Of a stretch of 64,000 nucleotides of DNA, positions 34,160 through 45,774 are shown one piece after another (position 1 is the first letter of the stretch; each line of letters opens with the position of its first letter). Origin of the DNA: Brassica napus (lineage: Eukaryota > Streptophyta > Magnoliopsida > Brassicales > Brassicaceae). The stretch is taken from NCBI RefSeq assembly GCF_020379485.1, contig NC_063437.1, forward strand, positions 5,838,806-5,902,805, read 5' to 3'. The position numbers and the translations under genes were made by a program. The notes under the pieces are model-generated. The model ran no database searches. It was not told the origin of the DNA and saw only the letters and a list, made by a program, of their open reading frames with translations.

Positions 34160-35155
34160 GTGGGGGATTCCAGCAAGCGGGGCTTGACTCTTGGTGTTGG
34201 CATTTGGATTTTTAAAATAAGCTCTATGAGCAGTGTTCTTTTTTTCGTTATAGTTAAGGTTTATGAGATTGCAATGGTTTTTTCTTTTTTATGTTTCTTG
34301 GTTTCGCTTCTGGTTATGGTTAAGCAATGGATTTTAATTTGGTTGTGGGAAATGTGGTACTACGTATCAGTGTGTATCAATGCATCCTTAATAATAAGCT
34401 TTGCCTCTTTTGGAATATATGGATCTTATGGTGGAAGAGTTGGGTTTCAGTGTGTTGTTAGGAATCTTAATTTACGGTTACCTTGTGTTGGAGTGAGATG
34501 GCTTGACTGGGAACCAGCATGTTGTAACATGATTATATATATTTGTGTTTGGCCCTACTGCAGGCACGCTCCAAGGACGTTCACATGGGATGATATTCGA
34601 GAGGTCGGGACCCTGGATAGTAAAGTGGGTATTTGGATGGTTCGATCGTGTTATAAGGATCACGAGAGAATTGGACAGTTGTGGTGGTGGCTCTTAAGAT
34701 TATGGCGTTGGGATGAGTGTGGCATGATGAGGCGCCTTGTGGAAAATAATGGCTGGTACAATGTGGAGAGTAGTATTGAAAATTATTTAAGGTTAATGAA
34801 GTTTCAGGTGTTTATGGATTACGAGAGGTTTCACACCTCTGGACGGCTAGGCTACATTATAAAGTGGATGGTAGTGAAAATATGGATATGTTTACAACAT
34901 ATATTAGCTTTTTTAGTTCAAATTCCAAATAGAGGTTATAAGGAATTGGGAAACAAAGTTATTTGCTCTGCTGTGATTGAATCGGGAGTATTATTTTATT
35001 TGGAGATTTCAATAATTTGGTGTATTCAGCTGGTTAATTTTTTGAATTTTGGGTTAACAAAATGGAAGAGGGATATGGGCAGTAGGTATTTCGTTGGCAT
35101 CTTTAAGCCGATTTATTCAGGCTCCAAAGAGCAATCCAATTTTATTAATATATGA
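34160..35155 (+). CDS. LINE 5' open frame (ORF1 position), unrecognised product
   Basis: An unbroken frame of about 330 codons fills the space between the element's 5' end and ORF2. Its first GTG lies in the target duplication, so a start within the element would be the ATG at 34229. Its TGA (35153-35155) overlaps the ORF2 ATG (35152-35154) as ATGA. I see no CCHC zinc knuckle or DUF4283-type domain expected of plant LINE ORF1. The composition is very rich in Trp, Met, Val and Ile (WWWLLRLWRWDE), as expected from a G/T-rich strand. It may be a degenerate ORF1, a real new type, or an untranslated leader that happens to be open. Confidence 0.35.
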   Translation: MGDSSKRGLTLGVGIWIFKISSMSSVLFFVIVKVYEIAMVFSFLCFLVSLLVMVKQWILIWLWEMWYYVSVCINASLIISFASFGIYGSYGGRVGFQCVVRNLNLRLPCVGVRWLDWEPACCNMIIYICVWPYCRHAPRTFTWDDIREVGTLDSKVGIWMVRSCYKDHERIGQLWWWLLRLWRWDECGMMRRLVENNGWYNVESSIENYLRLMKFQVFMDYERFHTSGRLGYIIKWMVVKIWICLQHILAFLVQIPNRGYKELGNKVICSAVIESGVLFYLEISIIWCIQLVNFLNFGLTKWKRDMGSRYFVGIFKPIYSGSKEQSNFINI

Positions 35156-38100
35156 ATATATTAAGCTGGAACTGTAGAGGACTTGGAAGTCATTGGACCA
35201 TCAGTTACCTTCGAGAAATATGGCATAAACATAAACCAGAATTTCTGTTCTTATCTGAAAGAAAACAGGATGCTGCATTTGTACAAGGTGTTCAATCTCA
35301 TTTTGGCTATGATAGTCTGGTTACTGTGGATCCATCTGGGAGAAGTGGAGGTTTAGCTCTTTTTTATAATATTGAGCATCAGGTCAAGATTTTATATTCT
35401 AGTAATAGGATGATAGATATCGAGGCGGTGGTGAAAGGGAAACAAATTTTTCTTACTTTTGTTTACGGGGATCCGGTCCCAAAATTGCGGGATCAGGTTT
35501 GGGAGAGGTTGACTCGGTATGGAATATCACGATCGGAACCCTGGTTTATTATAGGCGATTTAAATGAGATCACCGGGAATCATGAGAAGGATGGAGGAGC
35601 TGTGAGATGTCCAACATCTTTTATATCTTTTAATAATATGATAAGGAATAGTGGATTATTAGAATTTCCGGCTCGGGGTAATACTATGTCCTGGCAAGGG
35701 AGAAGAGGTAAAGGAAAAGGGGCAGTGACGGTTAGATGTAGACTGGATCGTGCTTTAGCGAATGAGGAATGGCACACACTCTTTCCATGTTCTCATACGG
35801 AATATTTAAGGTTGGTGGGATCAGATCATCGCCCAGTGGTGGCCTTTTTGGACGATAAAATTAATAAACGAAAAAGGGGACAATTTAGGTTCGATAAGAG
35901 GTGGATTGGTCAAGAGGGTCTGATGGAATCAATAATGTCAGGCTGGTTGGAGAATCAGGAAGGACGGGTTGAGGATTTTGCTACAAAAATTAGCAACTGT
36001 CGCCATGAAATATCTACCTGGCGCAAGGATAATCAACCATATGGAAAGGATAAAATTAAAGATCTTCAGCAGGTGTTAGAAGAAGTTCAGACAGATAATG
36101 ATAGAACACAAGAGGAGATTCTTGAGGTTTCTCGGAAATTACAAGAGGCTTATAGGGATGAAGAGGAATATTGGCACCAGAAAAGTAGGAATATGTGGTA
36201 TTCATCAGGAGATCTTAATACCAAATTTTATCATGCGTTGACAAAACAACGCCGGATCCGTAATAAAATTGTGGGTCTACATGATGAATTGGGTAATTGG
36301 ATTACGGGTGAAAGTGGAGTTGAAAAGGTAGCGGTGGATTATTTTGAGGGTTTGTTTGCTACGACTAATCCAATGGAATTTGATAGTTTTCTGGATGAGA
36401 TTGTTCCCTCCATTTCTCCACAAATGAATCAAATATTAATGCGTACAGCAACAGAAGAGGAGGTTCGACAGGCTTTATTCATGATGCACCCTGAAAAAGC
36501 GCCAGGGCCGGATGGGATGACTGCTCTTTTTTTCCAGCATTCCTGGCATATTATTAAGAAGGATGTGGTAGAGTTGGTTAATAATTTTCTGGTTACGGGC
36601 AAGCTGGATTCACGTTTGAACATCACCAATATTTGTATGATCCCAAAGACGGAAAGACCTACAAGAATGACGGAATTGAGGCCGATAAGTTTATGTAATG
36701 TTGGTTACAAGATCATATCGAAAGTTTTGTGTCAACGGCTGAAAATTTGTCTCCCACGGCTAATATCGGAAACTCAATCGGCTTTTGTGGCAGGAAGATT
36801 AATTTCGGATAATATTCTTATAGCCCAGGAAATGTTTCATGGACTAAGGACTAATAAATCTTGTCAGAACAAATTTATGGCGATAAAAACCGATATGAGC
36901 AAGGCTTATGATCGGATAGAATGGGATTTTATTGAGGCTCTTCTTCACAAAATGGGTTTTGATCCGCATTGGATTAAATTAATGAGAGAATGTATATCTT
37001 CGGTTCAATACAGGGTTCTTATTAATGGACAGCCACGAGGATTGATAATTCCCCAACGGGGATTACGTCAAGGGGACCCTTTATATCCTTACCTTTTTAT
37101 TATGTGCACGGAGGCACTAATTGCAAACATAAAAAAGGCGGAACGTCTGAAACAGTTAACGGGACTAAAGGTAGCGAGAGCTTGCCCAGCAGTTTCTCAT
37201 TTATTGTTTGCAGATGATAGTCTTTTCTTTTGTAAGGCAAAAAAGGAAGAATGTCAGACTATTCTTAGGATTCTTTAGGAATATGAGACGGTCTCAGGGC
37301 AACAAATTAATTTCCAGAAATCTTCAATTCAATTCGGACATAAGATTGAAGAATCTTGTCGACAAGAATTGAGAGATATCTTGGGAATTCAGAATATAGG
37401 AGGAATGGGATCTTATTTAGGGTTACCGGAGAGTCTTGGAGGATCTAAGGTACAAGTGTTTGGGTTTGTACAAGAGAGATTGAACAATAGAGTGAATGGA
37501 TGGACTTTTCGTTTTTTTACGAAAGGAGGAAAAGAGGTGATTATAAAATCAGTGGTTACGGCTCTACCAAATCATGTGATGTCTGTATATAGATTACCAA
37601 AGGCCACTGTGAAGAAGCTAACGAGTGCCGTAGCTCAGTTCTGGTGGAGCCCAGGTGGAGGCACGAAAGGTATGCATTGGAAATCATGGGATAAATTATG
37701 TGTTCCTAAAGATAATGGTGGGCTTGGTTTTAAGGATCTCACTGATTTTAACACGGCGATGCTTGGTAAGCAATTGTGGCGGTTGATCGAGAAACCGAAT
37801 ACTTTATTTTCTCGAGTTTTTAAAGGACGGTACTATAGGAATGCTTCACCCATGGAACCGATCCGCTCGTACTCCCCGTCATATGGCTGGAGGAGTATTA
37901 CTTCTGCTAGATCTCTGGTTTGTAAAGGACTAATTAAACGGGTGGGGACAGGGTCATCTATATCTGTATGGAATGATCCCTGGCTACCATTCACTCGCCC
38001 GAGACCAGCAAATAAAAACCCTAATCACTGTTACCCGGATCTCACTGTGGATTCCTTAATTCATTCGGAATCTCGTACATGGAATTTACAGGCTATAAGC

Positions 38101-39225
38101 ACTTTGGTTGCCCCGGAGGATATTAAGATCATTACAAATATTCCCTTGAGTACAAATCAGATGGATGATAGGCTTGGATGGCATTTTACTAACAATGAAA
38201 AATATACGGTCCAATCTGGGTATCAAGTGGAAAGAGTTTATCCAGATAAGGAAAAACCACCAGAATTTTATGGACCCACAGTTGATGTTCTTAAAGCCTA
38301 TTGCTGGAAATTGAAGTGTCCTCCGAAGATTAGGCATTTCTTATGGCAACTACTTTCAGGATGTATAGCGGTCATGAAGAACCTAAATGCAAGAGGAATA
38401 CAAGGAGATATATTTTGCTCACGTTGTGGTGATCAGGAGGAATCGATAAACCATGTGTTTTTTTATTGTCCTCCAGCACGACAGGTGTGGGCCTTATCTA
38501 AGATACCCTCTAATCCGAATAATTTCCCTCTAGGTTCTTTCTTTGCGAATATGGATCATCTTTTTTGGAGAGTTAATCCAAAGATGGATGACCATCAGTT
38601 TGCATGGATCTTATGGTATATTTGGAAAAGTCGGAATAAGAAGGTGTTTAGTAATATTGATGTTGATCCGCGAGATACACTTAAGCTGGCTGAACTGGAA
38701 TCAACACTTTGGGCTGAGGCTCAGGTTTTAAGGAATCAGAGAGTGGCACCAGTTACACAGAATAGTTCCATCCAAACGAATACAGGACGATGGTGTTTTA
38801 TAGATGGTTCTTGGAAAGATAAGGCTGTGTTCTCAGGGCAAGGATGGTTTAGTACTTTACCACTTTGATGGATTGTTAGGGGCACGAAATGTCCGAGCAT
38901 GTCTATCACTCTTCACTCGGAGGTGGAGGCATTGATTTGGGCAATGGGATGCATGAGAAACTTAAGACAATTTCAGGTTACGTTTGCAACAGATTGTTCT
39001 CAGTTGGTGAAGATGGTTTCGGAACCTGAGGAATGGCCTGCATTTGGAACCTATTTAGAAGACATCAAGCTTTTGAGAAGAAGCTTCCACAACTCAGATA
39101 TCGTTCATGTACCAAGGACGGCGAACCAAAAGGCGGACAGCTTAGCACGTAGTGCTCGGCATCAACCGTCTTTCGTTGTACACATGGATGCAGAGTTTCC
39201 AAGTTGGTTCACAGAGTCAATATGA
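35152..39225 (+). pseudogene. LINE ORF2: endonuclease, reverse transcriptase, RNase H
   Basis: Residues 1-230 form the APE-type endonuclease (WNCRGLG at 6-12, Glu36, GDLN at 135-138, SDHRP at 224-228). The reverse transcriptase follows, with KAPGPDGMTALFFQ, MIPKTERPTRMTELRPISLC, KTDMSKAYDRIEWDF, GLRQGDPLYPYLF and the catalytic FADD at 686-689. A TAG at 37276-37278 interrupts the frame, which then continues unchanged to a zinc-binding motif (FCSRCGDQEESINHVFFYC, about 38415-38470). The RNase H domain starts at WCFIDGSW (about 38790); a shift near 38860-38900 breaks it, and the rest (HSEVEALIWAM, FATDCSQLV, NQKADSLA) runs to 39225. One nonsense change and a short frameshifted patch are the visible lesions. 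Confidence 0.92.
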
Positions 39226-39276
39226 GTCTGTGCATTGTTTGCTGATAAAAAAAAAAAAAAATTTAATGCAAAAGTG

Positions 39277-40551
39277 ATGAAAACCTTGTTATCACTTAAC
39301 TAATTAAATTATTTACAACCATTTCATTTTTTCATTTCCTTCTTCTTTCATTTTTTCATCTGGGATTTTCCTCATTTTTCTTCTATTGTCTTACCTCATC
39401 TTCCTTTATGTTGCGATTTTTTCTACTTATTCATCACTTTTCTTCTCTTGTTCTCTGATTTTACTTCGATTTTCCCTTTTGTTCCTTAGAATTCCAGATC
39501 AATCTTCTCTTACTCCTTCTAGCATTATTAAGGTTTTTCATCTTCTTCGATTTCTTCTTCTTTGAATTTTTTTTTATTTCTTCGTCGATTTTCTCTTCTT
39601 CTAATTCTATTTCCTTCACATCTACAAATTATGAAGTTACAAGCACATATGAAAACCCCAAAAGTAAAAATATAAGAAAGAAAACAAAAACAGTTTTATC
39701 AAGTTATACTATCTTTCGAGGAAAACTGTATAACTTAGTATAATTAGGATTTACTTATACCAAGTTGTATCATTGTCTAGGTAACAACTTTGTAAAGCTA
39801 GAACCTAATTATACCAAGTTGTACCATTGTCAAGTTAGAATTTGGTATAACTAGGATTTAAGGTTTACCAAGTTGTACCTCGAGAATTAAAACTATTATC
39901 AAAATTTAAAATAAAAAATCAGTTATGAGATTCAAATTTTGAAATTTTGAAACTGGGGGAAAAGCATAACTGGAAAACTGTAATTATCTTAATTTATTAT
40001 AGTGCAGAAAATATATGAAATTAAGTGAGAGTATGTGATAAAAAAATTAGTTATAAGAGTATTTGAGAATTTGACCCATGAATAAACTATTAATCTCAAT
40101 TATAAATTCTTAGCTTTATGTCATAAGTCTAAATTTAATTTTGGAAAATAATAAGGAACCTCAAAAATATAACAAAAATCTGAATTATAATTGATATTAA
40201 AAAAAAAAACTGAAGAGACCCAAAATTTTAAAATATAATTAAAACCTAAAAATATATTCAAACCCAAGAAAAAACTAAAAATACTCTAAATACTAACAGT
40301 TTGGAGTAAATAACTAATATGATACATATAAAGTTTGAATTATTTGGGTATATATGATCAGTTCTTGGCTAGGAACCGAAACCAAACTGATAGTCTAGGA
40401 GTGCAATACCCAATAGGGTAAATAATCATAACCAAACCTAAAGTGAATCCATTTTATTGGGTCATTTGAGTTTTTGGTATTACATTTTACTAAGATAAAA
40501 AAAAACTCAAACCAGAATCTATCCGAAATACTATTGGTTCGGTTTTGGCTA
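39277..40551. other. Intergenic DNA with pyrimidine tract and short repeats
   Basis: A T/C-rich stretch covers 39320-39630 (ttcttcttt, tttttcatc). Around 39755-39880 the words taccaagttgta-cattgtc recur three times with drift. No gene. Confidence 0.5.
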
Positions 40552-41568
40552 TCCCCTATATATTAATAGAAAAATATTACAACTTCTTTTGTATCCACGT
40601 GTCATCACTAGGATTATTCCTAGAATCTTTAGAAAAATAGGTTGGTCCATCTAATTATATAATAAGTTTTTAATTAAAGTAACCATAAATTCATTATTAA
40701 TGTTTTCTATTATTTCCTTAAATAAAAGTTACAGAATTTCCTAATATTACTAAAGTATATATATGACAATTAATGATTTTGAATAACAAAGATTTGATAA
40801 AAATTAGTTTATCTTCTATCATATTTGTTTAATTTTAAACTATTAAAATAAATTAAACAACCATATTAACTATATGATAAAAATTTAGATTTTTTTTGTA
40901 TATGTTATATATTGAATTTTTAAAAACGAATAGAAATTAAAAACATTGTTAAAATCACGTTCAAATTTTGTGATCCTAGTTTAAAAATTTTGGTATGACA
41001 AGATACAAATGATTACAAAATCATATAAGTAAAAAGTTTAATTTAATTAATTATTAAGATTAAAAGATATATATATATATATATATAATTTTAAATTAAA
41101 CTATATACCATATAAAATACATAAATATTTAATTTTTAAATTTAAGTTGAACAAGTTTTTTTCGATAAATGCTTTGAACAAACATTAACAACTAAATTTT
41201 TAAAAAATATAAATGGTTATGACTATTAATCCCACAATAAATTTTTTGTTATCAGTAATTTATTTATTTTTGCTATAAAATATATAAATGATAAAGAAAA
41301 ACATATGAGTAGAGAGCATCATTTCATAGACATTAATATTAAAAATATACTATATACGTTAATATCATTTAAATTTAACTATATATCCTATCAAATAGAA
41401 AAACAATTGTTTGGATTAATAAAATTTATATGTCTACACTAATTTAATTATATATGTAATAATTATTTAATTTTTAATTATTCAATATATATTTATTTTT
41501 CATAATATGTAAAAAACATATAATGAAAAATAATGTTTTTCCCGCGCAAAGCGCATGTCTTAACCTAG
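40552..41568 (+). mobile_element. Complete non-autonomous Helitron (1017 bp)
   Basis: The 5' end TCCCCTATATATTAATAG follows A40551. The 3' end has a CGCGCAAAGCGC hairpin region (41542-41553), then ATGTCTTAACCTAG (to 41568), followed by T41569. Insertion between A and T without duplication, 5' TC, GC hairpin and CTRR are all present. No Rep/helicase coding. An inverted relative sits at 53729-54699 and 3'-end fragments at about 3.5 kb. Confidence 0.88.
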
Positions 41569-42733
41569 TTTTATCATATTTGATGATGCACTCCGAGACC
41601 CTTGAGTATCAGTTCTATTCTGGTTCCTATCTGAAGATGATATATTATCAGAATAACCCAATTTTTTTTACTTTAGAGACATTTTTCCACATTCAAATTA
41701 CACTACATGACATTTATCACTTGAGACACACTTTCTCGTGTCAAAAAGATTCTTATGACCCTAAACTGAAGAAAATCTCTCCTCTTCTTATTTCATTTTA
41801 TTATTTTTCTTATTCTACTTTATGTTTTTTTTTTACTTTTATCTTAAGTTCTGAAATATATTAAACAAAAATAATTGTCATAATAAACTATATATAAAGT
41901 TCTCTATCTTTTAAGATCCATATTCATATATATATATATATATATATTAATGTGTAAACAAAACTAAATATGGACGTGTACACCAAAGCGTGAATAACAA
42001 AATTATAAATTAGTTGTGGATATGGACATCTTAACAAAATTATAAACTAGTTGTAGACATGGACAATATTCATTCGATTCTATTCATCATCTCGGGATCT
42101 AAATTCAACTCTAATAAAATTTACATCCATCCACATCATGAAAAAGTGCAAATTACTTAGATCAGAAATCTCTGACATGCAAGATCTATTACTCTCCGAC
42201 AGAAGGTAAACGCTTCTTTGATTTTTCTCTCTGCTCATACTCAGAATATCATCTCTTTCTCATCTTGATTGAAGTTTAATTGTAGATAATTTATCAATTG
42301 GGCTGAAGAAGCCAAGTGCTTGTGTTGGAGATAAGAGAACCCGTGTACACGTTTTATGGTATAATTTTAGTACATGAGTCTATTATGTCCACGTATTATT
42401 GTATAGTTTTATGGAATCAAAACAGAGAGTTTGTCCATGTTATCTACTATAAACATATTAACATCACATGTCCACACATTACTCATCACTCATCCACATA
42501 TCACCCGTCCACAAATCATCCAACCACGCATCACTCATCCATAAATCACCCATCCACAATCGTGGTTTCCATTAAGGGCAAAATTGTCCACAATCTATCG
42601 CTGGCACACAATAAAGTGTGTCACATGCAAGAAGTGTTTAGGTGTAATAGAAAGTCAAAAAGTGTCCCTTAGTGTAATCAACTCAAATATTATAGCATTG
42701 TATTAGTTATTTTGAATTATTACGATGTATTTT
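41569..42733. other. Intergenic DNA with short tandem repeats
   Basis: Holds (AT)n at 41926-41948 and a short-period repeat at 42476-42560. The right part reads openly for about 118 codons, but mostly as repeat-derived His/Ser/Thr; not taken as a gene. Confidence 0.45.
42476..42560. repeat. Short-period tandem repeat (catcactcatccaca)
   Basis: About six imperfect units of 11-15 bp built on catcactcatccaca / aatcacccatccaca. In one frame it codes His/Ser/Thr/Pro, which creates an apparent open frame. Confidence 0.8.
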
Positions 42734-42815
42734 TGATATACCATGGATTTTACCAGTTTTTAGTCATGTTATATAAGTGTTTGCAATCAATTTATTATGT
42801 TTAGGAATCTTTTTA

Positions 42816-43073
42816 GGGTCTGACTGGTGACCATTCGGGAAACAAGAGGAACGAATAAAAAAAGAATGTACGGGAATAAAATAACAGGAATGAAAAGAAA
42901 TGGTTGCTCCTTATCAAATTTGACAAGGAATAATTTTGTTCTTTAATTCTCTACAAAAAAAAAAGGAATGAAAGGAAATGAGAGGGAATTATTATGCCTT
43001 CTGAATGGTGATTTTTTTAGAAACGTTAGGAAATGCATTATTCCTCGCCTTTCCCTGGTCACCATTCATACCC
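42816..43073 (+). mobile_element. hAT-like MITE inside LTR
   Basis: Terminal inverted repeats: left gggtctgactggtgaccattc, right (reverse complement) gggtatgaatggtgacca. The interior consists of aggaat/gaaaggaa words that also pair. 258 bp, non-coding. The GGTGACCA-type end is common in hAT MITEs, but I could not define a clean 8-bp target duplication. Confidence 0.65.
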
Positions 43074-43434
43074 TTAGAGTATTTACAGGTTTAAGAGTGT
43101 TTTGGAGCAATGTGGTGATTTTGGAGAAATTTGGAGATAAAGCTAGAAGAAACTCGTAGCTGTCCGTCGAACCAGTCCAGAGTCGACAATCAGAGTCACA
43201 CATCGATCGATAAACATCCCGTGTCGTCTATCGAAAGCAAAACGAGCAAGGCCCGACTTGGTTCTCAACCAACTTATATCCCAATTCCCACAACAATTAC
43301 AGAAATACCTCTTACCGACTTTAACCTAATATTTATATGCTCTGCCATTGTCTTGGCAACATCTACTTTTCAAACTTTCATATTCACAGCAAACATATTT
43401 AGGGTTTTTAATATCTTGGAGAGAAGATCCAAGA

Positions 43435-44079
43435 AATCTGCTTATCTTTGAATCATAGCAAACACATTTGGACTACAAGAAATCTGCTTATCTTTCAATC
43501 GCGCCCAGCCTCTGTGCAAGCCACTGCCAGAATAGCCCTATTTGGAGACAGAGAGTGGTTACAGGCGCAAGACCCCAACTTGAAATCGCCGAAGAATACC
43601 CAGATCGCAGGAAGACCCCCGTCTCCTTCTCTCGGTACAGTGACATGCAACACTGATGCAGCCTGGAAGAAGGAGACCCTAGATGCGGGTCTTGCTTGGA
43701 TCTTCGACACTTCTTCTTCTCCTTCGGATGGATGCAAGTTCCAAACTCGGGTCTCGTCGGCTCTCATGGCGGAAGTGTTAGCATTTCGGAAAGCACTCTC
43801 CCACACACATCACATCGGCATCACCAATATCTGGCTTCGCTCAGACTCTCTTTCGCTTGTCAAAACGATCAACTCGATTTCAAAGCCGATGAACCTCTAC
43901 AGAGCTCTATCGGACATCAAAGTTCTATCATCGTTTTTCTCCTTTTGATGTATTTCCTTTGTACCAAGAGAAAAGAATGGATCTTCTGATATGTTAGCTA
44001 AGGCTTGTCTCTTTCACTCTGTCACAACCTAGGCCTGAGGCCATTTGATCTTTATATTATTAAGTTGTTCAAAAAAAAA
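43435..44079 (+). mobile_element. 5'-truncated LINE (RNase H end) inside LTR
   Basis: Flanked by gagaagatccaaga (43421-43434) and gagaagatcaaga (44080-44092), a target duplication with a one-base indel. It codes the ORF2 RNase H end: VTCNTDAAWKKETLDAGLAW, MAEVLAFRKAL, WLRSDSLSLVKTIN and, after a shift, SDMLAKACLFH, then a short A-rich tail. The same agaagatcaa word lies uninterrupted in the sister LTR (46378) and at 14709, confirming the insertion. Confidence 0.85.
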
Positions 44080-44898
44080 GAGAAGATCAAGACTCATTCA
44101 GAGCTCTGTATTGGAACTCCAGTTTTTCTACTCTATTCTATTTATTCATCTTATTCAAATTATTGCTATATTTCGCTTTGCTATGTCTGAGTGATTTACT
44201 TTTTAGATTTAGGGTTTAAATAAGGTTATGACGGATTAGCCCAAACTATATAACTGCTAAGGTGATAGACATCCTTCAAGGAATTTCTTGTAATTCTTAT
44301 GTTCTGGAGTAGCTAACTAGAACCTTGATTTTAGGATTGTGGACAACTACGATGGTAGGTTCTGCACCATAACAGATTCCCTTGAGCTAGGATTGCTAGA
44401 AACAAGCGATAGATGATTTAGTTAAGAGTAGTGAACCTATCGATCGACTCGCTAAAGCTTGCCTGAGGAAACATCAATCGACGCTAATCTCATAGCAACG
44501 ATCCACATTCGATCCGTATCAACAAGCGGAAGCTGAGGTATTGCACTTAGTCAATAGGAATTATTCACATGCGGAAGCGAGAATACTTTTTCATTAGAAT
44601 TCGAGTTCTAGGATTGACAAACTAAGCATTCTATATCACTATAATCTTGATTACCCGAAGCCCTAGATCTAGCTGCTTTCTCATCATTGTTTACAAGCTC
44701 AATCAATCAATCAACTGAACAATTACCTTGTTCGCCTCTGCTGTTTATTGATTTACTCTGTTTGCCTAGCTTAATCATAAACTGATTTGGATCTATTGTG
44801 TGCCCTAGCTCCTTATGGATTCGATCCCGAAGTATTTTGACTGAAACTCTTATTTGAGAGAGTAAAAATCACTCCTTGGGGTAATTTAAGTGATATCA

Positions 44899-45774
44899 AA
44901 TCGCTCCGTTGCCGGGGAGCTTTGATCGCCATTAGATCTTATTAGTTAAATTTAGTCTAGGTTTTCTTGTTACTGATTTTTTTCATAAATTGTTTTCTTG
45001 ATTTCTTTCAGGTGCATGCTCAGCAGTACCAGAAGCAACAAGGAATATTTGTTGCTATTCTCAGATCCCGCACGCTTAGAACGCATAATACACAAGGAGA
45101 AATGCGCCGCATCGATCGACAACAAATCAGACCCGTCGACTGACACTCGTGAGCTACCGCCGATTGACACTTCTATCCGAACATTGATCGACATTCATCC
45201 GCGAGATATGGTTGCGACTTGTTCTGATGAGAGACGAGAATGGAGACCTACATGACCATGAGGGTTATCTGCGTAATGCAGAAGGTTATAGATTAGACGA
45301 CCTGGGGGCTGTAATCCATGATCATGATGCTGAAACCACTGCAGCCAATGCTAAGTCTATAGGTGATGATAACATACATGCTGCTCGACCCAGAACGTTG
45401 GCTGACTACAACCGTCCAGATCAATATTACACCAACAGGTCTGCTATTCGTCCCCCAGCTATCCAGATGAACGATTAAAAGCTGAGGCCTTAGTACATTA
45501 CACTTGTGGGACAAACATCTTATTGTGGTCTCCCACACGAGCATCCTATGGACCAATTGGAGCGGTTCAATGATTTGGTTTCTGCCATTAAAGCCAATGG
45601 AGTCCCTGAGGACTATCTGTTTTTCAAGCTCTTCAAGTACACACTCACTGGAGACGCTTCACACTGGCTTAAGCAGTTACCACCAAGATCTCTTACATCC
45701 TGGACTAACATCAAGACCACATTTTTTGTTAAATTATTATATATTTCAATTACCTTTTATTAAAGTTTATGTAT
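44899..45774 (+). mobile_element. Shrunken interior of gypsy element: PBS and gag fragment
   Basis: After the PBS-like site, pieces of gag can be read in two frames: LMRDENGDLHDHEGYLRNAEG (45210 on), then YCGLPHEHPMDQLERFNDL, EDYLFFKLFKYTLTGDASHW and LPPRSLTSWTNIKTTFF (45520-45730), the retrotransposon gag core. It stops at about 45735, just before the 3' LTR. Rest of gag, all of pol and any polypurine tract are gone, so the interior is only about 0.9 kb. Confidence 0.8.

Larger units (their letters stand above)
34147..39276 (+). mobile_element. Near full-length L1-type LINE with 16-bp target duplication
   Basis: The element spans 34163-39260 and ends in a run of about 14 A. It is flanked by identical copies of atttaatgcaaaagtg at 34147-34162 and 39261-39276. 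The 5' end begins GGGGGATTCC. It carries a 5' open frame and ORF2 with endonuclease, reverse transcriptase, zinc-binding and RNase H domains, disabled by a few lesions. The perfect target duplication and the near-intact ORF2 point to a fairly recent insertion by target-primed reverse transcription. Confidence 0.95.
42734..44898 (+). mobile_element. 5' LTR of Athila/Tat-like Ty3/gypsy element, with nested inserts
   Basis: Begins TGATATACCATGG and ends AAGTGATATCA. Immediately after it, TCGCTCCGTTGCCGGGGAG (44901-44919) is a slightly mutated version of the tRNA-Asp-type primer binding site of Athila/Tat elements. Two insertions enlarge it: a MITE (42816-43073) and a LINE fragment (43435-44079). 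Without them it is about 1.25 kb, similar to the partner LTR at 45775-47174. Confidence 0.8.

Noticed and set aside
42316..42672. 118-codon plus-strand frame
   Set aside because: Its core is the catcactcatccaca repeat; no domain and no conserved flanks.
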